DNA of 64,000 bases from Anaspis maculata (GCA_949128115.1 OX421965.1:53562012-53626011); one strand, 5' to 3'; shown: positions 32,690-43,636, counted from the first letter of the stretch. The notes: a model not told the origin generated them from the sequence alone. A program made the numbers and translations.

Positions 32690-33375
32690 CACAATATGAA
32701 GATTGTTGCTAAAGCTAAAGGCTCAGGTCCGAAGGATCGAGGATCAATAATGACTTTAGATGAAAATTCTGGAAAAGGGATTGAATCAAAAGTGACTCAA
32801 TGACAAACTTGCTAGAGATCCGGTTCAGGGAAGCCATTAAACAAAAAACAACTTGTCTTCAAACAAACCATTCTTTCTGAACATTTCAAGGTGTTTCCCA
32901 TTTGTATGGGGCTAAAATTGTGGCAATGAATCCAAATTAAAAATGGATGCTACCAACGAAGAATACTGGACGTTTTTCACCTAAAAATAGACGTAACCTA
33001 GGTTACGAAGATCAGAACTGGTGCCTATCTCTTCAAATGTGAGAGAAACATTCGACAATAAGAAGGTAACCTAGGTTACGTGCATTTTCAGTCGAAGAAG
33101 GTCTGGTATCATTTTCTGAAAAGTGAATTTGTAAAATGGGTCCCGCATCGACAATTTTCATCACTTAAAATCGGAAAATACTTCAAAATGTTCGGAAATG
33201 AAAGTCTGATTGAAGGCAAGTTGATTTTTGTTAAGCTCTTTCCCTGAACCTGATTTCTAGGGTGCTTTGTATTTAGGTCACTTTCGATTCCTTCGCGTTT
33301 TCAAAAATTGTGACTTCAGTCAGTTCCGATCCTCGAGCCTTCTCATCTGAGTCTTAGCTTCAATAAGACTCCTTA
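32690..33375. mobile_element. Foldback palindrome, about 330-bp arms, centre near 33035
   Basis: The left arm 32700-33010 is the inverse of 33060-33365: GGATCGAGGATC with GAATCAAAAGTGAC, then GGTTCAGGGAA, then CAACTTGTCTTCAA-like blocks occur in both in reverse order. Each arm ends next to the short loop with the palindrome GTAACCTAGGTTAC (32994-33007 and 33067-33080). Arm identity is moderate, so it is not new. No protein is encoded. Confidence 0.8.
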
Positions 33376-36224
33376 TTTTCCAAAATCAACCAACAATTGA
33401 AATTGATATAAATGCCAGACCAGAAGGTTGCATTTTTGAGATCACTGTGTGATTGGAGGAGATGACTTGAAATTTTGGAAACTACCTCAAGGTATAGTAA
33501 CAACATCTTTCCTAAAACACTTGGAAAAAACCAGAAACAACAGAAACAGGACCAGTTCAAACTTTTCCAATTTTGCAGTACCTGATTGTGCGCCCTGTAT
33601 ATATTGATACGAAACACCTGTACCAAAAACGGCCCATGACATGTTTGTAATCCAATCCGTGAGCTAATCAGAAAACATGAAACGATTCAAAATAGTTCAT
33701 TCATTCAAGAGTTAACTATGTCATTTTGAATATGACTAAATTTTTTGGGTGGACCATTTCAATTGGCGAGCACTTTACAATGCTTTGTACGGTTAATCGT
33801 CAAATAATTTTTCAATAATATCTTTTTGTTATAATCCCAATGCAAGAAAATACAACGAGCCCATGGGACGAGTTTGGGAGTTTCAGCTTTGGGACTATAA
33901 CTCATAATATTAATAAAAAATTATCGACAATAATCGTACTACTCATTGTATTACTACTGACTATACTTGATAATAAAACAGACTAGAACAAGTTGATAAG
34001 TGGTTAAAGTAAAGCTGATGGAAAGCAATCGCTGGAAGTCAGTAATAACTTCAAAAACAATTAATTGAATAAAGAGAAACAGCAAGAAAAAGATAGAAGT
34101 TTTCCGTTGATAAACTTAAGTATTTTCCGAGGTACTATCGCAACTACTTTGAGTCCAAAATCGGACAGGGCGCAACGCTTGATAAGCAACGAGGGGAAAA
34201 ACCACAGGCTAGCTGATTTTCGTGCTTTGCTGAAGAGCATGAGGTTGAGATGATAATCTTTATAAATCTCTGATTTTCTGCGTCAAAAGGGGTAGAAGTC
34301 GATTCGAACGGAGGTCACATCCAGTCGAGCAACACGCGCTGGAAGACAAAACCGACCAGTAAACACTCGACACAATGGCACGTTACGTCTTTTAAAACTT
34401 CCACTAGGCAACTGAAACATTGAACTCAAGAAAATTAAAAAAAAAGGAACAGGAACTCGGCTTTCAGCAGAACTATCAAACGATCAGGTTTAATAATTAT
34501 TTTGATAAGAGGTGTTCGCAAAAGCAACAGAGTAACTCGTACTCGATTCAATTGCCAGCTAGGCGTCAAAAGTTTGGTTGTGTAGATGTCTACCCAGACA
34601 TATTAGAAATGTAGAGATCAATATTCCACGTCACCTATACATTTTCGTTCATCGGTATTAGGGAGAGCTCCCGAAATTCTCGACCCTAATATTCCGCTAC
34701 TGTCTCTTGCCTGGAAGCTAACCGCGAAGTTCCGGGGACTTGTTCGAAGATATTTGACACGTTACGTGTTGTCACGCACACAAATTCGCAGCAGCGCCCC
34801 GACGTAAGCCCCTCTGGAAAGTTTAAGTCTCTATTTCGGTATATCTATTGTGCCCGCTTTAAGACACTCGTGGGGGCAGCAAGCAGGCCTCGCCGAATAC
34901 ATTACATCCACATCCAAGCAAGCCCGACCATGTTTAAATAATTACACTCGAAAGTTTATTTACTGTTGTAGTGGCGCACTGCAATTTTCGGGGTTAATAA
35001 ATGAGCCATGCCGTGATAATAGAATGCCTCCGGTGAGGGGTTGTGGTATCAGTGTAAGTGTATTGTTAATATAGTGGTGGTTTCCGTTATAGGTCGCAGT
35101 ACTCTAAGAGAATTGCATGGGGGATGCCGAGATTTGAGTCAAATTTATGACTGATGACGTTGTTCATTAAGACTTATCTCGACAAGCTAAGTGAATTAAA
35201 TGTATAGGAGGATTCGAGTCAAACTTTCGATGATGGGATGATTTCATCCATAAGATTAATCTTATGCCTTAAAGGATCGACTCGTTTCGTCACAACAGCT
35301 GAAACAAAATGATCCCGGTTAACTCCATCAGTGCTTGACATGCCGGAGCAAAATCGGGAAAAACCGCGCTCTGTAGCGCCACCACTTGCCATAATTTCCC
35401 GTTATTGTGGTCCCGTGCATTCGAGGGGCTTATCTACATGTTCCGGGATTAGGGGGCTCTGTTTCGCGGCTTTCAAAATTAGTTCCCGGAAAATCGCAGG
35501 GGATTCCGCGGCCTACTACCCGCTTATTCCATTTCGTTCTATAGTCACGGACCCCCACTCTGGAGTGAAGAGAGAGGGAATCGACGCTGTTTGAAAATTG
35601 AAATGAGCACTTGATTCCTAATTGATGCAAATCAGAACCCTTCTCCTCGGTGTATCTTTATGTTTGGGCGATTTTCCCCTCTTTCCTGTGCCGTTCACAG
35701 TCGGTTGGCAAGCATCAAGGCACAAACTCCACCATCAACGATTTCCACCCCCATTAGCACGCACCAGTCAATCAATTAAGTACCCACTTGTGTTTGTATC
35801 ACGTGACGATGCGTTTTTGCCGCGATTGAAGGGGTATTTCGTATTCCATCAAACGATCATTACTGCGGCTGATGGAGTGATGGGGATGGTTATCGAAATA
35901 TTTGCGGACAGGACGGTTTGGATGAGCCGCAAATGTTGGATGGAATTCGGCTTGTCTGTGTAGCTCTCGTTCTCGGCATGCATCAACCACGCTAATTTCG
36001 GTTCGTTTTTGCCTGAGGACGGTTCCCCGATCCGTATCGAAATATGAAAATAAATGCGCCATATGAAGCCAGCTACACGTCCGCTGATGCCCATTTGAAA
36101 CCAATTGAATATTTTAGCTCGCGGATGGAACTCAGTTCCAGCAAGCGTAATTAACTTAACTAGCTGACTGTGGAAAATCAGCTACTTTTATTTGATCAAT
36201 TTTTTAAAAAATTCACGTCCCAGT
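33376..36224. other. About 2.8 kb without a supportable gene
   Basis: GCGCCCTGTAT near 33588 is an ACAGGGCG-type repeat end facing left. The remainder, including 35330-36110 which is less AT-rich, has only short frames with no domain. Confidence 0.35.
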
Positions 36225-36430
36225 CTGTCATGTCTGCGTCTGTATCAAACCGGCGCCGGCACTGGCGTGTCAAAGATTGATTGGTCGGATTCTGGACGCT
36301 ACCATGGAAACGGACATGTTCGTCTACTTTGACGATATCATTGTAGTGATCCAAGATGTCGATGAATATCTGGAAGACCTCATGGTGATACCTATACTCC
36401 ATCTTCTTGGTGGTGTCAAACTGTTGTTGG
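36225..36430 (+). pseudogene. Ty3/gypsy reverse transcriptase fragment (palm motif)
   Basis: The plus strand reads KPAPALACQRLIGRILDATM and then FVYFDDIIVV, which parallels the NAPATFQRLxDRxL...FVYLDDIxV signature of Ty3/gypsy reverse transcriptases. The catalytic aspartates survive in YFDD. The frame is cut at 36430 by the copia insertion, and flanking sequence has no longer open frame, so this is a relic. It is the oldest layer of the nest here. Confidence 0.72.
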
Positions 36431-36733
36431 TGTTGATGTAATGAGGGTGGATTCCGCAGGGTTGATTGAGCAAGACCAGTAGTTTTGATTAAGCGATTTA
36501 ATAATTGAACAATACTTGCTGCCATGGAGTTTGGCGTGTGACTACTCTGCTACAAAAGTTCTAAGCCTAAAACAGTGTATAAAAATACCAATACATATAT
36601 GAAATCATCGGCTATGAAACTGAGCCGGGAGCACGAACCGTGCATTCGATCCGGCACTAAAACATCCTAAAAGAATGGCTTGGCGGCGGGCGCCAATGCT
36701 GCTAATAGAGTTAATATTTTAATATTCTCAACA
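36431..36733 (-). repeat. Copia 3' LTR, 303 bp
   Basis: A complete LTR with TG...CA ends. It is essentially identical over its length to 39229-39530, with no difference noticed by eye, so the insertion is young. TATAAAAATACC on the plus strand is shared by all copies. Confidence 0.93.
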
Positions 36734-36805
36734 CTTCCCCTAAAACTTAACTCTATGCAAATAAGCAAAAACACAAAAATCATGCAAAAAAAACAATACA
36801 GAAAA

Positions 36806-38875
36806 TTAAGAATTCGTAACGATGCCCAAATTCTCTCGTAACAATTCAAATCTTGGTTTAGCCAATGGCTTCGTTAAAATATCCGCTTTTTGTTGTTCAC
36901 TTGTGACGTAATCCACATTAATGGCACCTTTCTCATAAAGATCGCGAATAAAATGATAGCGCACATCGATATGCTTTGTGCGTTGATGAAATTCGGGATT
37001 TTTGATGAGCTTTATCGCACTCATGTTATCAACATGCAAAACACTTCGCTTTTCTTTCACTTCGCGTTCAACCGTACCATTTTGTTCGGGCACATGGGCC
37101 ACAGTTACTGTATGTTTTATTCCCTTTTTATCCAGAAAGGAGGCAACGTCCTTGTTTACATATTCACCTCCGCCATCAGTACGAAGTTCTTTAATGTCCT
37201 CTCCGAAACGCGCTCGCACTTCCGCGCAGAAACTCTTGAGTTTCTCTTTCACCTCCGATTTTTTGTTCAAAAAATATACTTTTTGATATGCACTGAAATC
37301 GTCTTTAAAAAGTACATAATATCGCTTTTTGCCAGGCGATTGTACACTCATGGGACCGCAAACGTCTGAGTGCACCAATTCGCGCGGTTTGGTGGCACGA
37401 TCGAGTCTTTCACTGAAACTTTGTCTGTGGTGTTTTCCGAAAACGCAACCGTCACAAAATTCATTGTCTATGGTCACCTCGATTCCCTTTTCTTTCAGGA
37501 ATTGTTTTACATGGCGTTTATTTTGGTGTCCGAGACGTTCATGCCACAGCTGCAACGTTTCCGCGGTATGTGCAACACAAAAAGTCTTTGGCAGAATTAC
37601 ACGTAAAAGAATCCGATAAAGATTGTTTGCCTCCATGCCCGTAGCGACAATCTTGTTATCTCTCATGAAAACGCATCGTTTTCCATTGTTGCTCAGAACG
37701 AAATCGACGCCTTTTTTCGCTGCAACCTTGACCGAGAAGAGATTCCTTTTCATTTCCGGGGTGTAGAGCACGTCGTACATGACTCCTGGTAACCATTCTC
37801 TTTCCACGAATGTTTCGATTTTGATATTTCCTCGGCCTAAAGCAGCCACTTTAGCACCATTGCCGACTTGAATCATAACTGGTTCTTTGAACTCGATATA
37901 TTCATCAAAATAGTCGCGCTGATTGGAAATATGTTCCGATGCACCTGAGTCGATGAACCAATATGACGTGTCACAGTCCAGAGCCGTGCTTCCGACAAAG
38001 GCTTGCTCTTGGCGCGAACCACCGCCTTCGGATTTCGGAAAGTTTTTCTTTTTCACGTGACAGTTTTTCATCAGATGGGTTTTCGAACCGCACGAAAAAC
38101 ATCCAGGACAGTTTCTTTGCAAATGGTCCTTCTTGCCGCACGTGAAGCAACCAGATTGCTTTTTATGCCACTTGGCCGTCGGCTTCTTGGCACCTTTGCC
38201 TAGCTTCAACTTCGACAGTAAGGCCACTGTTGATGCCTCGTCGTCACTTTCTTGTTTCTGCAATCGTAGCTCTTCGGTCAATAAACGCGTTGTTAAATTG
38301 GCCAGCGTCCTATTCGCTACTTCGGTGGAATCCCATGCACTGTGGAAGTAATTAAACTTCGATGGCAACGTCGATAGTATTCTTGTCATCAGCATGGACT
38401 CCGGGATTGGACCTCCAAGCTTCTTCATCTTGAGGAACAACTGTTCCAGTTGCGAAATATGTTGAGCGATGCCGCCTTCGGAACTCCACTTGAAATCGAA
38501 GAACTTCTTTTGGACCAGTGACAAACTTTCGTCAGACTTCAAATCATAGACACTGTGCAGCTTATCCCACATGTCTTTCGCAGTTTCGCAACTCATCAGC
38601 AGTTGCAATGGCTTGGATTCAACAGTCGTGACGAACAGTTTTCTTGCTACTTTATCCAACCTGATCCACTTCTTCAGTTGGTTGTCATAGTCGGCAGAAC
38701 CAGTCACCGGTTTTGCCGTAGTTCCGTTGCAAATCTCCAACGCATTTTCGCCGTCCAACAGCGTTTGCACAACAAACTGCCACTGCGGCCAGTTGTCTGC
38801 ATCCCGCAGTTTCTCAATTCGTGGTTTATCGATATCCATTTTATCGATGCGCGTTAAACAGACTTTACGACACAC
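36806..38875 (-). CDS. Copia Gag-protease-integrase protein with in-frame loss of RT
   Basis: An uninterrupted 689-residue frame. Methionine 13 (MDIDKPRIEKL) is the likely start. Gag covers 1-280 with a UBN2/DUF4219-like fold and two CX2CX4HX4C knuckles (243-256 and 259-272). The protease motif DSGASEH lies at 309-315. The integrase zinc site is H445, H450, C474, C477 and the catalytic core is D503, D567, E597. At about 604-613 the frame jumps from the integrase core directly to the end of RNase H (LHVDNMSAIKLIKNPEFHQR) and on to the C terminus. Reverse transcriptase and about 2 kb are missing without a frame break. The product could assemble and integrate but not copy itself. Confidence 0.92.
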   Translation of the reverse strand: MCRKVCLTRIDKMDIDKPRIEKLRDADNWPQWQFVVQTLLDGENALEICNGTTAKPVTGSADYDNQLKKWIRLDKVARKLFVTTVESKPLQLLMSCETAKDMWDKLHSVYDLKSDESLSLVQKKFFDFKWSSEGGIAQHISQLEQLFLKMKKLGGPIPESMLMTRILSTLPSKFNYFHSAWDSTEVANRTLANLTTRLLTEELRLQKQESDDEASTVALLSKLKLGKGAKKPTAKWHKKQSGCFTCGKKDHLQRNCPGCFSCGSKTHLMKNCHVKKKNFPKSEGGGSRQEQAFVGSTALDCDTSYWFIDSGASEHISNQRDYFDEYIEFKEPVMIQVGNGAKVAALGRGNIKIETFVEREWLPGVMYDVLYTPEMKRNLFSVKVAAKKGVDFVLSNNGKRCVFMRDNKIVATGMEANNLYRILLRVILPKTFCVAHTAETLQLWHERLGHQNKRHVKQFLKEKGIEVTIDNEFCDGCVFGKHHRQSFSERLDRATKPRELVHSDVCGPMSVQSPGKKRYYVLFKDDFSAYQKVYFLNKKSEVKEKLKSFCAEVRARFGEDIKELRTDGGGEYVNKDVASFLDKKGIKHTVTVAHVPEQNGTVEREVKEKRSVLHVDNMSAIKLIKNPEFHQRTKHIDVRYHFIRDLYEKGAINVDYVTSEQQKADILTKPLAKPRFELLRENLGIVTNS

Positions 38876-38992
38876 TGTCTGAATCTCTCACGTTTAACCG
38901 TCCACGACTAGACAACTACGCGTTACTTTTCAATCGTACGCACTTTCAAAAACTCAAGTCTTTAGGTCAAGCATCCCTTGGTCAAGCATCCC

Positions 38993-39006
38993 CTGGGCCC
39001 ATAACC
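38993..39006 (-). promoter_or_regulatory. Primer binding site matching initiator tRNA-Met anticodon arm
   Basis: Plus-strand CTGGGCCCATAACC directly abuts the 5' LTR. It equals the anticodon stem-loop region of eukaryotic initiator tRNA-Met, so the element RNA is complementary to an internal part of that tRNA and not to its 3' end. Drosophila copia is known to prime from a half-molecule of this tRNA. Confidence 0.8.
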
Positions 39007-39530
39007 TGTTGATGTAATGAGGGTGGATTCCGCAGGGTTGATTGAGCAAGACCAGTAGTTTTGATTAAGCGATTTAATAATTGAACAATACTTGCTGCCA
39101 TGGAGTTTGGCGTGTGACTACTCTGCTACAAAAGTTCTAAGCCTAAAACAGTGTATAAAAATACCAATACATATATGAAATCATCGGCTATGAAACTGAG
39201 CCGGGAGCACGAACCGTGCATTCGATCCGTTGATGTAATGAGGGTGGATTCCGCAGGGTTGATTGAGCAAGACCAGTAGTTTTGATTAAGCGATTTAATA
39301 ATTGAACAATACTTGCTGCCATGGAGTTTGGCGTGTGACTACTCTGCTACAAAAGTTCTAAGCCTAAAACAGTGTATAAAAATACCAATACATATATGAA
39401 ATCATCGGCTATGAAACTGAGCCGGGAGCACGAACCGTGCATTCGATCCGGCACTAAAACATCCTAAAAGAATGGCTTGGCGGCGGGCGCCAATGCTGCT
39501 AATAGAGTTAATATTTTAATATTCTCAACA
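39007..39530 (-). repeat. Copia 5' LTR with internal 222-bp tandem duplication
   Basis: Bases 39229-39530 are a full LTR. Bases 39007-39228 repeat its first 222 plus-strand bases and stop at GATCCG. The 5' LTR is thus 524 bases against 303 for the 3' LTR. LTRs are made identical at integration, so the extra piece arose afterwards or by template switching during that one cycle. Confidence 0.92.
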
Positions 39531-39535
39531 GTTGG

Positions 39536-39904
39536 CTGTGCCAATTGTTTCGGCCGGAGCTTTGGTATTTAGATCAAGTATGTGGTGAACTGCCAGACTG
39601 CGCGTAGACTCAAAGGAGGTTCTAGAGAAGTAGTTGTCGGTGCTAACTAACAAGTGAGCACTAACAAGTGACCAGTCCTTGGGTAACGAGAGCGGTACTG
39701 CCGTAAGGTTAGTTCCAAACTTCTCCGCGCTTGTAGCGCCAATGAACAAGCGCTCTTGAAACAAAGAGAGCCATTTTTCGTCATCACGAATCACTGCCCT
39801 GCAGTGACTGCAAGACCTGCATATTCTGAACAGAATTTTGGCTTGCTGGAGCATGAAGCTGCAGCATTGTGACTTTTCTGTAGTACACGGACAAATCATA
39901 ATAT
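39536..39904. other. Remnant between two LTR insertions
   Basis: About 370 bases lie between the copia element and the solo LTR. They should belong to the older Ty3/gypsy relic, given motifs on both sides, but I cannot align them with confidence to RNase H. Confidence 0.35.
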
Positions 39905-40418
39905 TGTTACGAGCGGCGATCTTGTACATATAGGTAAACACTCGATGTTTCTCGATCTTTCCACCATTAGATCGCAGTGTAGAAGTCTGGAGCGATCTCG
40001 TGCATTCCAGAGCGTTCTTGTATGTGTACCCAATGGAGACTTGAACGTTCGATCAAGGCACATCAGTCCACTTTGGCGGAGGCGCAGATCCCAGAACACA
40101 TGGAAAGCATACAGGTAACGTGTGCGATTATTCAGGAATGATCTAGAAACCGCATATGCCAGACCCTCATGGAATTTGCTGGAAGCAGACAGAAACTTCG
40201 GGAACATTATTCGGAGGCCTTATATAAGGCGTCAGCCGGGAGCTCGCGGCAGTAATGAATTAGATAGCGAGTGAAAACAAGCGAAGTCCCTGCGACATAA
40301 TTCCAAGCGATAACTGTTGGCATTTATTGTAGTAGTAGTACGCAGAAATAAACAGTGTGTGTTTTAAAAGTTCGTCTCAATTATATTCGAACCCGTACGC
40401 GAAATATCGTAACAATAT
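39901..40418 (+). repeat. Solo LTR (39905-40414), Ty3/gypsy-like, 510 bp
   Basis: It begins TGTTACGAGCGGCG and ends AATATCGTAACA, and is flanked by ATAT on both sides (39901-39904 and 40415-40418). TATATAAGG at about 40217 and AATAAA at 40347-40352 are suitable promoter and polyadenylation signals in the plus direction. No internal region follows, so this is a solo LTR left by recombination. A diverged inverted sibling lies at 55571-55792. The family is inferred from the 4-base duplication and the end sequence. Confidence 0.85.
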
Positions 40419-40589
40419 TGTGAAGACTTGCTGAACACATTATCCGATTCAGAGAGCGTGACAGATTTCCACCTACAGCAGACATATAGCTCAAGATCCC
40501 CATCGCTATCCAATATGACTTATTGACGATGGCTGCCAGCACTCGAAAATTGCCGACGTGGTATTTTGACTTTCGGTAGAGATCGGTCA

Positions 40590-40676
40590 TGGAGACTAGT
40601 GCTACGCAAAGAACGCCATCAAAAAGTTCGTAGAGCAGCTCATGAGGCGACGACTTTTGGACATCCGCACTGGTAG
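40590..40676 (+). pseudogene. Ty3/gypsy integrase zinc-domain fragment
   Basis: The plus strand reads WRLVLRKERHQKVRRAAHEA and then GHP before a stop, resembling the start of the H2C2 integrase zinc domain of Ty3/gypsy Pol (W-R-L-V-x-P...LRxxHE...GHxG). It lies downstream of the reverse transcriptase fragment in the same orientation. Without the copia and solo-LTR insertions the two motifs would be roughly 700 bases apart, less than in complete elements, so a deletion is likely. Confidence 0.5.
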
Positions 40677-40861
40677 GACTTAGCAAGGCATGATCCTGGA
40701 GGTGGACGATATTTTTCAGCAGTTCTTACTCCCTTGGTTTACTTTTCCACAACGTTGAGCATATGCGAAATAAAGCCCTGTGAGCAGTGGCGTACCTATA
40801 GCGTATTTGGCACCCAGGGCGGACTATACTGTGACACCCCTTCGCCATAGTGACACACCAT

Positions 40862-41530
40862 AGTGTTCTGTTCCCTATCCATTTGAAATAGCAGGAAAAA
40901 TAGTTAGTGCCGCCGCCGCCCCCTATACGCCGCCCCTTATACGCCGCCCTCGAAAAAAAAAACAGAATCATAGAAGTTACAGACACCGCACTAAAACTAT
41001 CATGTTTCCTGTCCATTCGGCATTGCAGGGAAAATAGTTTCAGCCGCCGCTCGCGATACGCTACCCACGACGGAAAAACATAACCATAGAAGTTGAAGAC
41101 ACGGGATAAAATTAATCGTGTTGTCTGCCCTTTTGAAACACAGGACAGAAATAATCGTGTTCCCTGCCTTTTTGCCATTACAAGAAAAACGGTTTCAACC
41201 GACGCCGCCCCCACATGCTGCCCCCGACGAAAAAAACAGAATCAAAGAAGTTACAGCCAAAGGAAAAAAACCATTGTTTCCAGTCTATTCAACATTACAG
41301 TTTCAGCCGCCGCCCTCATACGCCGCCCCCGACGGAAAAGAAACAAAACCGAGAAAGTTCAAGACACTGGACAAAAACTATCGTGTTTCCTGCCCATTCG
41401 ACATTACATGAAAAAAGTTTCAGCCGCCACCGCCCTCCCTACGCCGCTTATGGGTGTTAGGCCAAACGGACAAAACTAACTGTGTTTCCTGCACCTTTGT
41501 TAACATTGTCAACTTTACATGGCACTTTCT
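40862..41530. repeat. Diverged minisatellite, 5-6 units of about 100-150 bp
   Basis: Each unit carries a TGTTYCCTGYCCATTYG-like string, then GCCGCCGCCCCC/TACGCCGCCCC, then AARAACAGAATCAAAGAAGTT-like sequence. Unit starts are near 40866, 41003, 41159, 41277, 41388 and 41482. GC is much higher than the surroundings. Open frames crossing it, including a 162-codon minus frame, are repeat artefacts. Confidence 0.8.
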
Positions 41531-41703
41531 GGGCAGCTGGGCAGCTGCTACAGAATGAACAGCAATTTACAAGAAGTGTTCACAGAAGTTTTCAAACTGT
41601 AATTCAATTGAAAAAGTAATAGTTGAACAATCAAATGATTGCTTTTATTCCAGCCAAGCTATTCCTTCCAGTTTCACGTTTCACGTAAAGTCACTGGGTA
41701 TTA

Positions 41704-43636
41704 TACAGGTGTCCCGAAATTAACCTGCCATACTCCAGAAGTAGATTCTACGATTAAAATCAGGGAAAAAGTTCATATAAAGTTGGGTCGAAAAATGCTT
41801 CATAAGGGAGCTACAGCTCGAGCCCCCTAAAGTTGGGTCCCTAAAGATGATTTTTATTCAATATCTCCGAAACTAGTTGGAGCAAAATGATGAAATTTGG
41901 CACGCACCCAGAAGTTTCTATGCTTAATAAGATGGGGTAGAAGTCATTCAAAAAAATTGCCCTGAAGTGGGTTAACTTGGTAAGACGTGGGGTAAAAATT
42001 ACCCCAACTTTTTTGTGTATGTTTTTTTCTCTGATTTTATGTGAAATTATGAAATTTCAGTGTGTTTTACGGTAAAAAGGTACACCTGTTGAACTTTGAT
42101 AGCTTGCCCCGTTTTCGAGTAGAAACGTTTTGAAATTTTTTTGCAGACTAAAGAATCGATTTTGTGGACGATCGACTTTTTTCTGGTTCTAAAATGATCA
42201 CTGAGTTTTGATGAGCGTATTTAATGACCAAAAATAAGAAAAAAGTTTCCATGAACATAAGCCGAAAAATGCTTTATAAGAGGGCTACAGCCCCCTAACT
42301 GTGTGTCCCTGAAGATGGTTTCTATTCATTACTTCCGAAACTGGTTAAGACAAAATGTGTAAATTTAGCAAATACGCTTAAATTTTTATGCTCAATAAGA
42401 TGGGGTGAAAATCAGCATAAGAAATTATTCGGGGTGGGGTAACTTGGGAAGAAGCGGGGTAAAAATTACCCCAACTTTTTTGTGTTTTTTCAGGAGTTTG
42501 TGCAAAATTATGAAATTCCACACTGTTTTCGAGTAGAATCATTTTGAAATTTTTTGCAGGCTGAAGTATCGAATTTGTAGACGATCGACTTCGAAAAAGT
42601 TACCATGAACTTAGGCCGAAAAATGCTTTATAACGAGGCTACCGCCCCCGGACCCCCGAACAGGGGCTGTAACTCCATTGTGAAGTATTTTTGACCTATG
42701 AGCAAAGTAAATTTTCTTTATGGTTTTAGTCGTAGAATACGCCTATTAAATACTCAGGGCTGATTTCGAAACCAGAAAGAAGTCGGTCTCGTAAAACACG
42801 GAAATTCCATAATTTTGCACGAAATCTTGGAAAACGTTGAACACAAAAAATTTGGAGTTATTTTTACCGTGTTTCTTACCGAGTCACCTCACCCCCGGGT
42901 AATTTTTTTGTTGGTTTTCACTCGGGTTTTCACTATCTTATCATGAATGAAAATTCTAGGGTACTTATTGCCTAATTCCGTCATTTTGTCCTAACAATTT
43001 TTGGAGGTGATAGATAAAAACCATCTTCAAGGGCACACATTTAGGGGGCTGTAGCCTCCTTATAAAGCATTTTTCGGCTTATGTTCATGGGAACTTTTTT
43101 CTAATTTTTGGTTGTAGAATACGCTCGTGAAATATTCAGGGCTGATTTTGAAACCAGAAAAAAGTCCATCGTCCACAATTTGATTATTCAGCATGCAAAA
43201 AAACTTCAAAATGATTTTACTCAAAAATAGGGCAAGCTATCAAAGTTCAACAGGAGCACATTTTTTCCGTAAAATATCCTGAAATTTTATAATATTGCAT
43301 AAAATTCAAAAAAAACATACACAAAAAAGTTGGGGTAATTTTTACCCCATCGTCTAACAAGTTACCCCACTTCCGGGCAAATTTTTCAAATAACTCTTAC
43401 CCCATCCCATCAAGCATAGAAACTTCTGAGTATGTGCCAAATTTCATTATTTTTCTCCAACTGGTTTCGGGGATATTAAATTAAAACCATCTTCAGGGAC
43501 CCACCTTCAAGAGGCTGTAGTAGTAGATCCCTTATGAAGGATTTTTCGACCCAAGTTTATGGGAACTTCTATTCTTATTTGTGATCGTAGAATCTGCTGC
43601 TGAAGTATGGCAGGCTAATTTAGGGACACTCTGTAT
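41704..43636. mobile_element. 1.9-kb compound foldback element (A-B-C / C'-B'-A')
   Basis: The outer ends are ACAGGTGTCCCGAAATTA at 41705 and, inverted, TAATTTAGGGACACTCTGT ending near 43635. The left arm holds two direct subunits of about 470 bases (each with GAAAAATGCTTYATAAG, GATGGGGT and GGTAAAAATTACCCCAACTT) and a third partial one from about 42613. The right arm has the same subunits inverted in mirror order, and the centre is near 42670. No long frame exists. Tandem subrepeats inside long inverted arms resemble Drosophila Foldback elements in architecture. Confidence 0.85.

Larger units (their letters stand above)
36426..39535 (-). mobile_element. Copia-type LTR retrotransposon (36431-39530), internally deleted
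   Basis: The element has LTRs at both ends and is flanked by the 5-bp duplication GTTGG (36426-36430 and 39531-39535). In its own orientation each LTR starts TGTTGAGAATATT and ends CATCAACA. A primer site GGTTATGGGCCCAG follows the 5' LTR, and a purine-rich tract (TTTTAGGGGAAG) precedes the 3' LTR. One gag-pol frame remains, but reverse transcriptase and most of RNase H are gone. It sits inside a Ty3/gypsy reverse transcriptase relic. Confidence 0.95.

Noticed and set aside
40726..41479. 162-codon minus and 128-codon plus frames
   Set aside because: They run through the GC-rich minisatellite and reproduce its repeat period in all frames.
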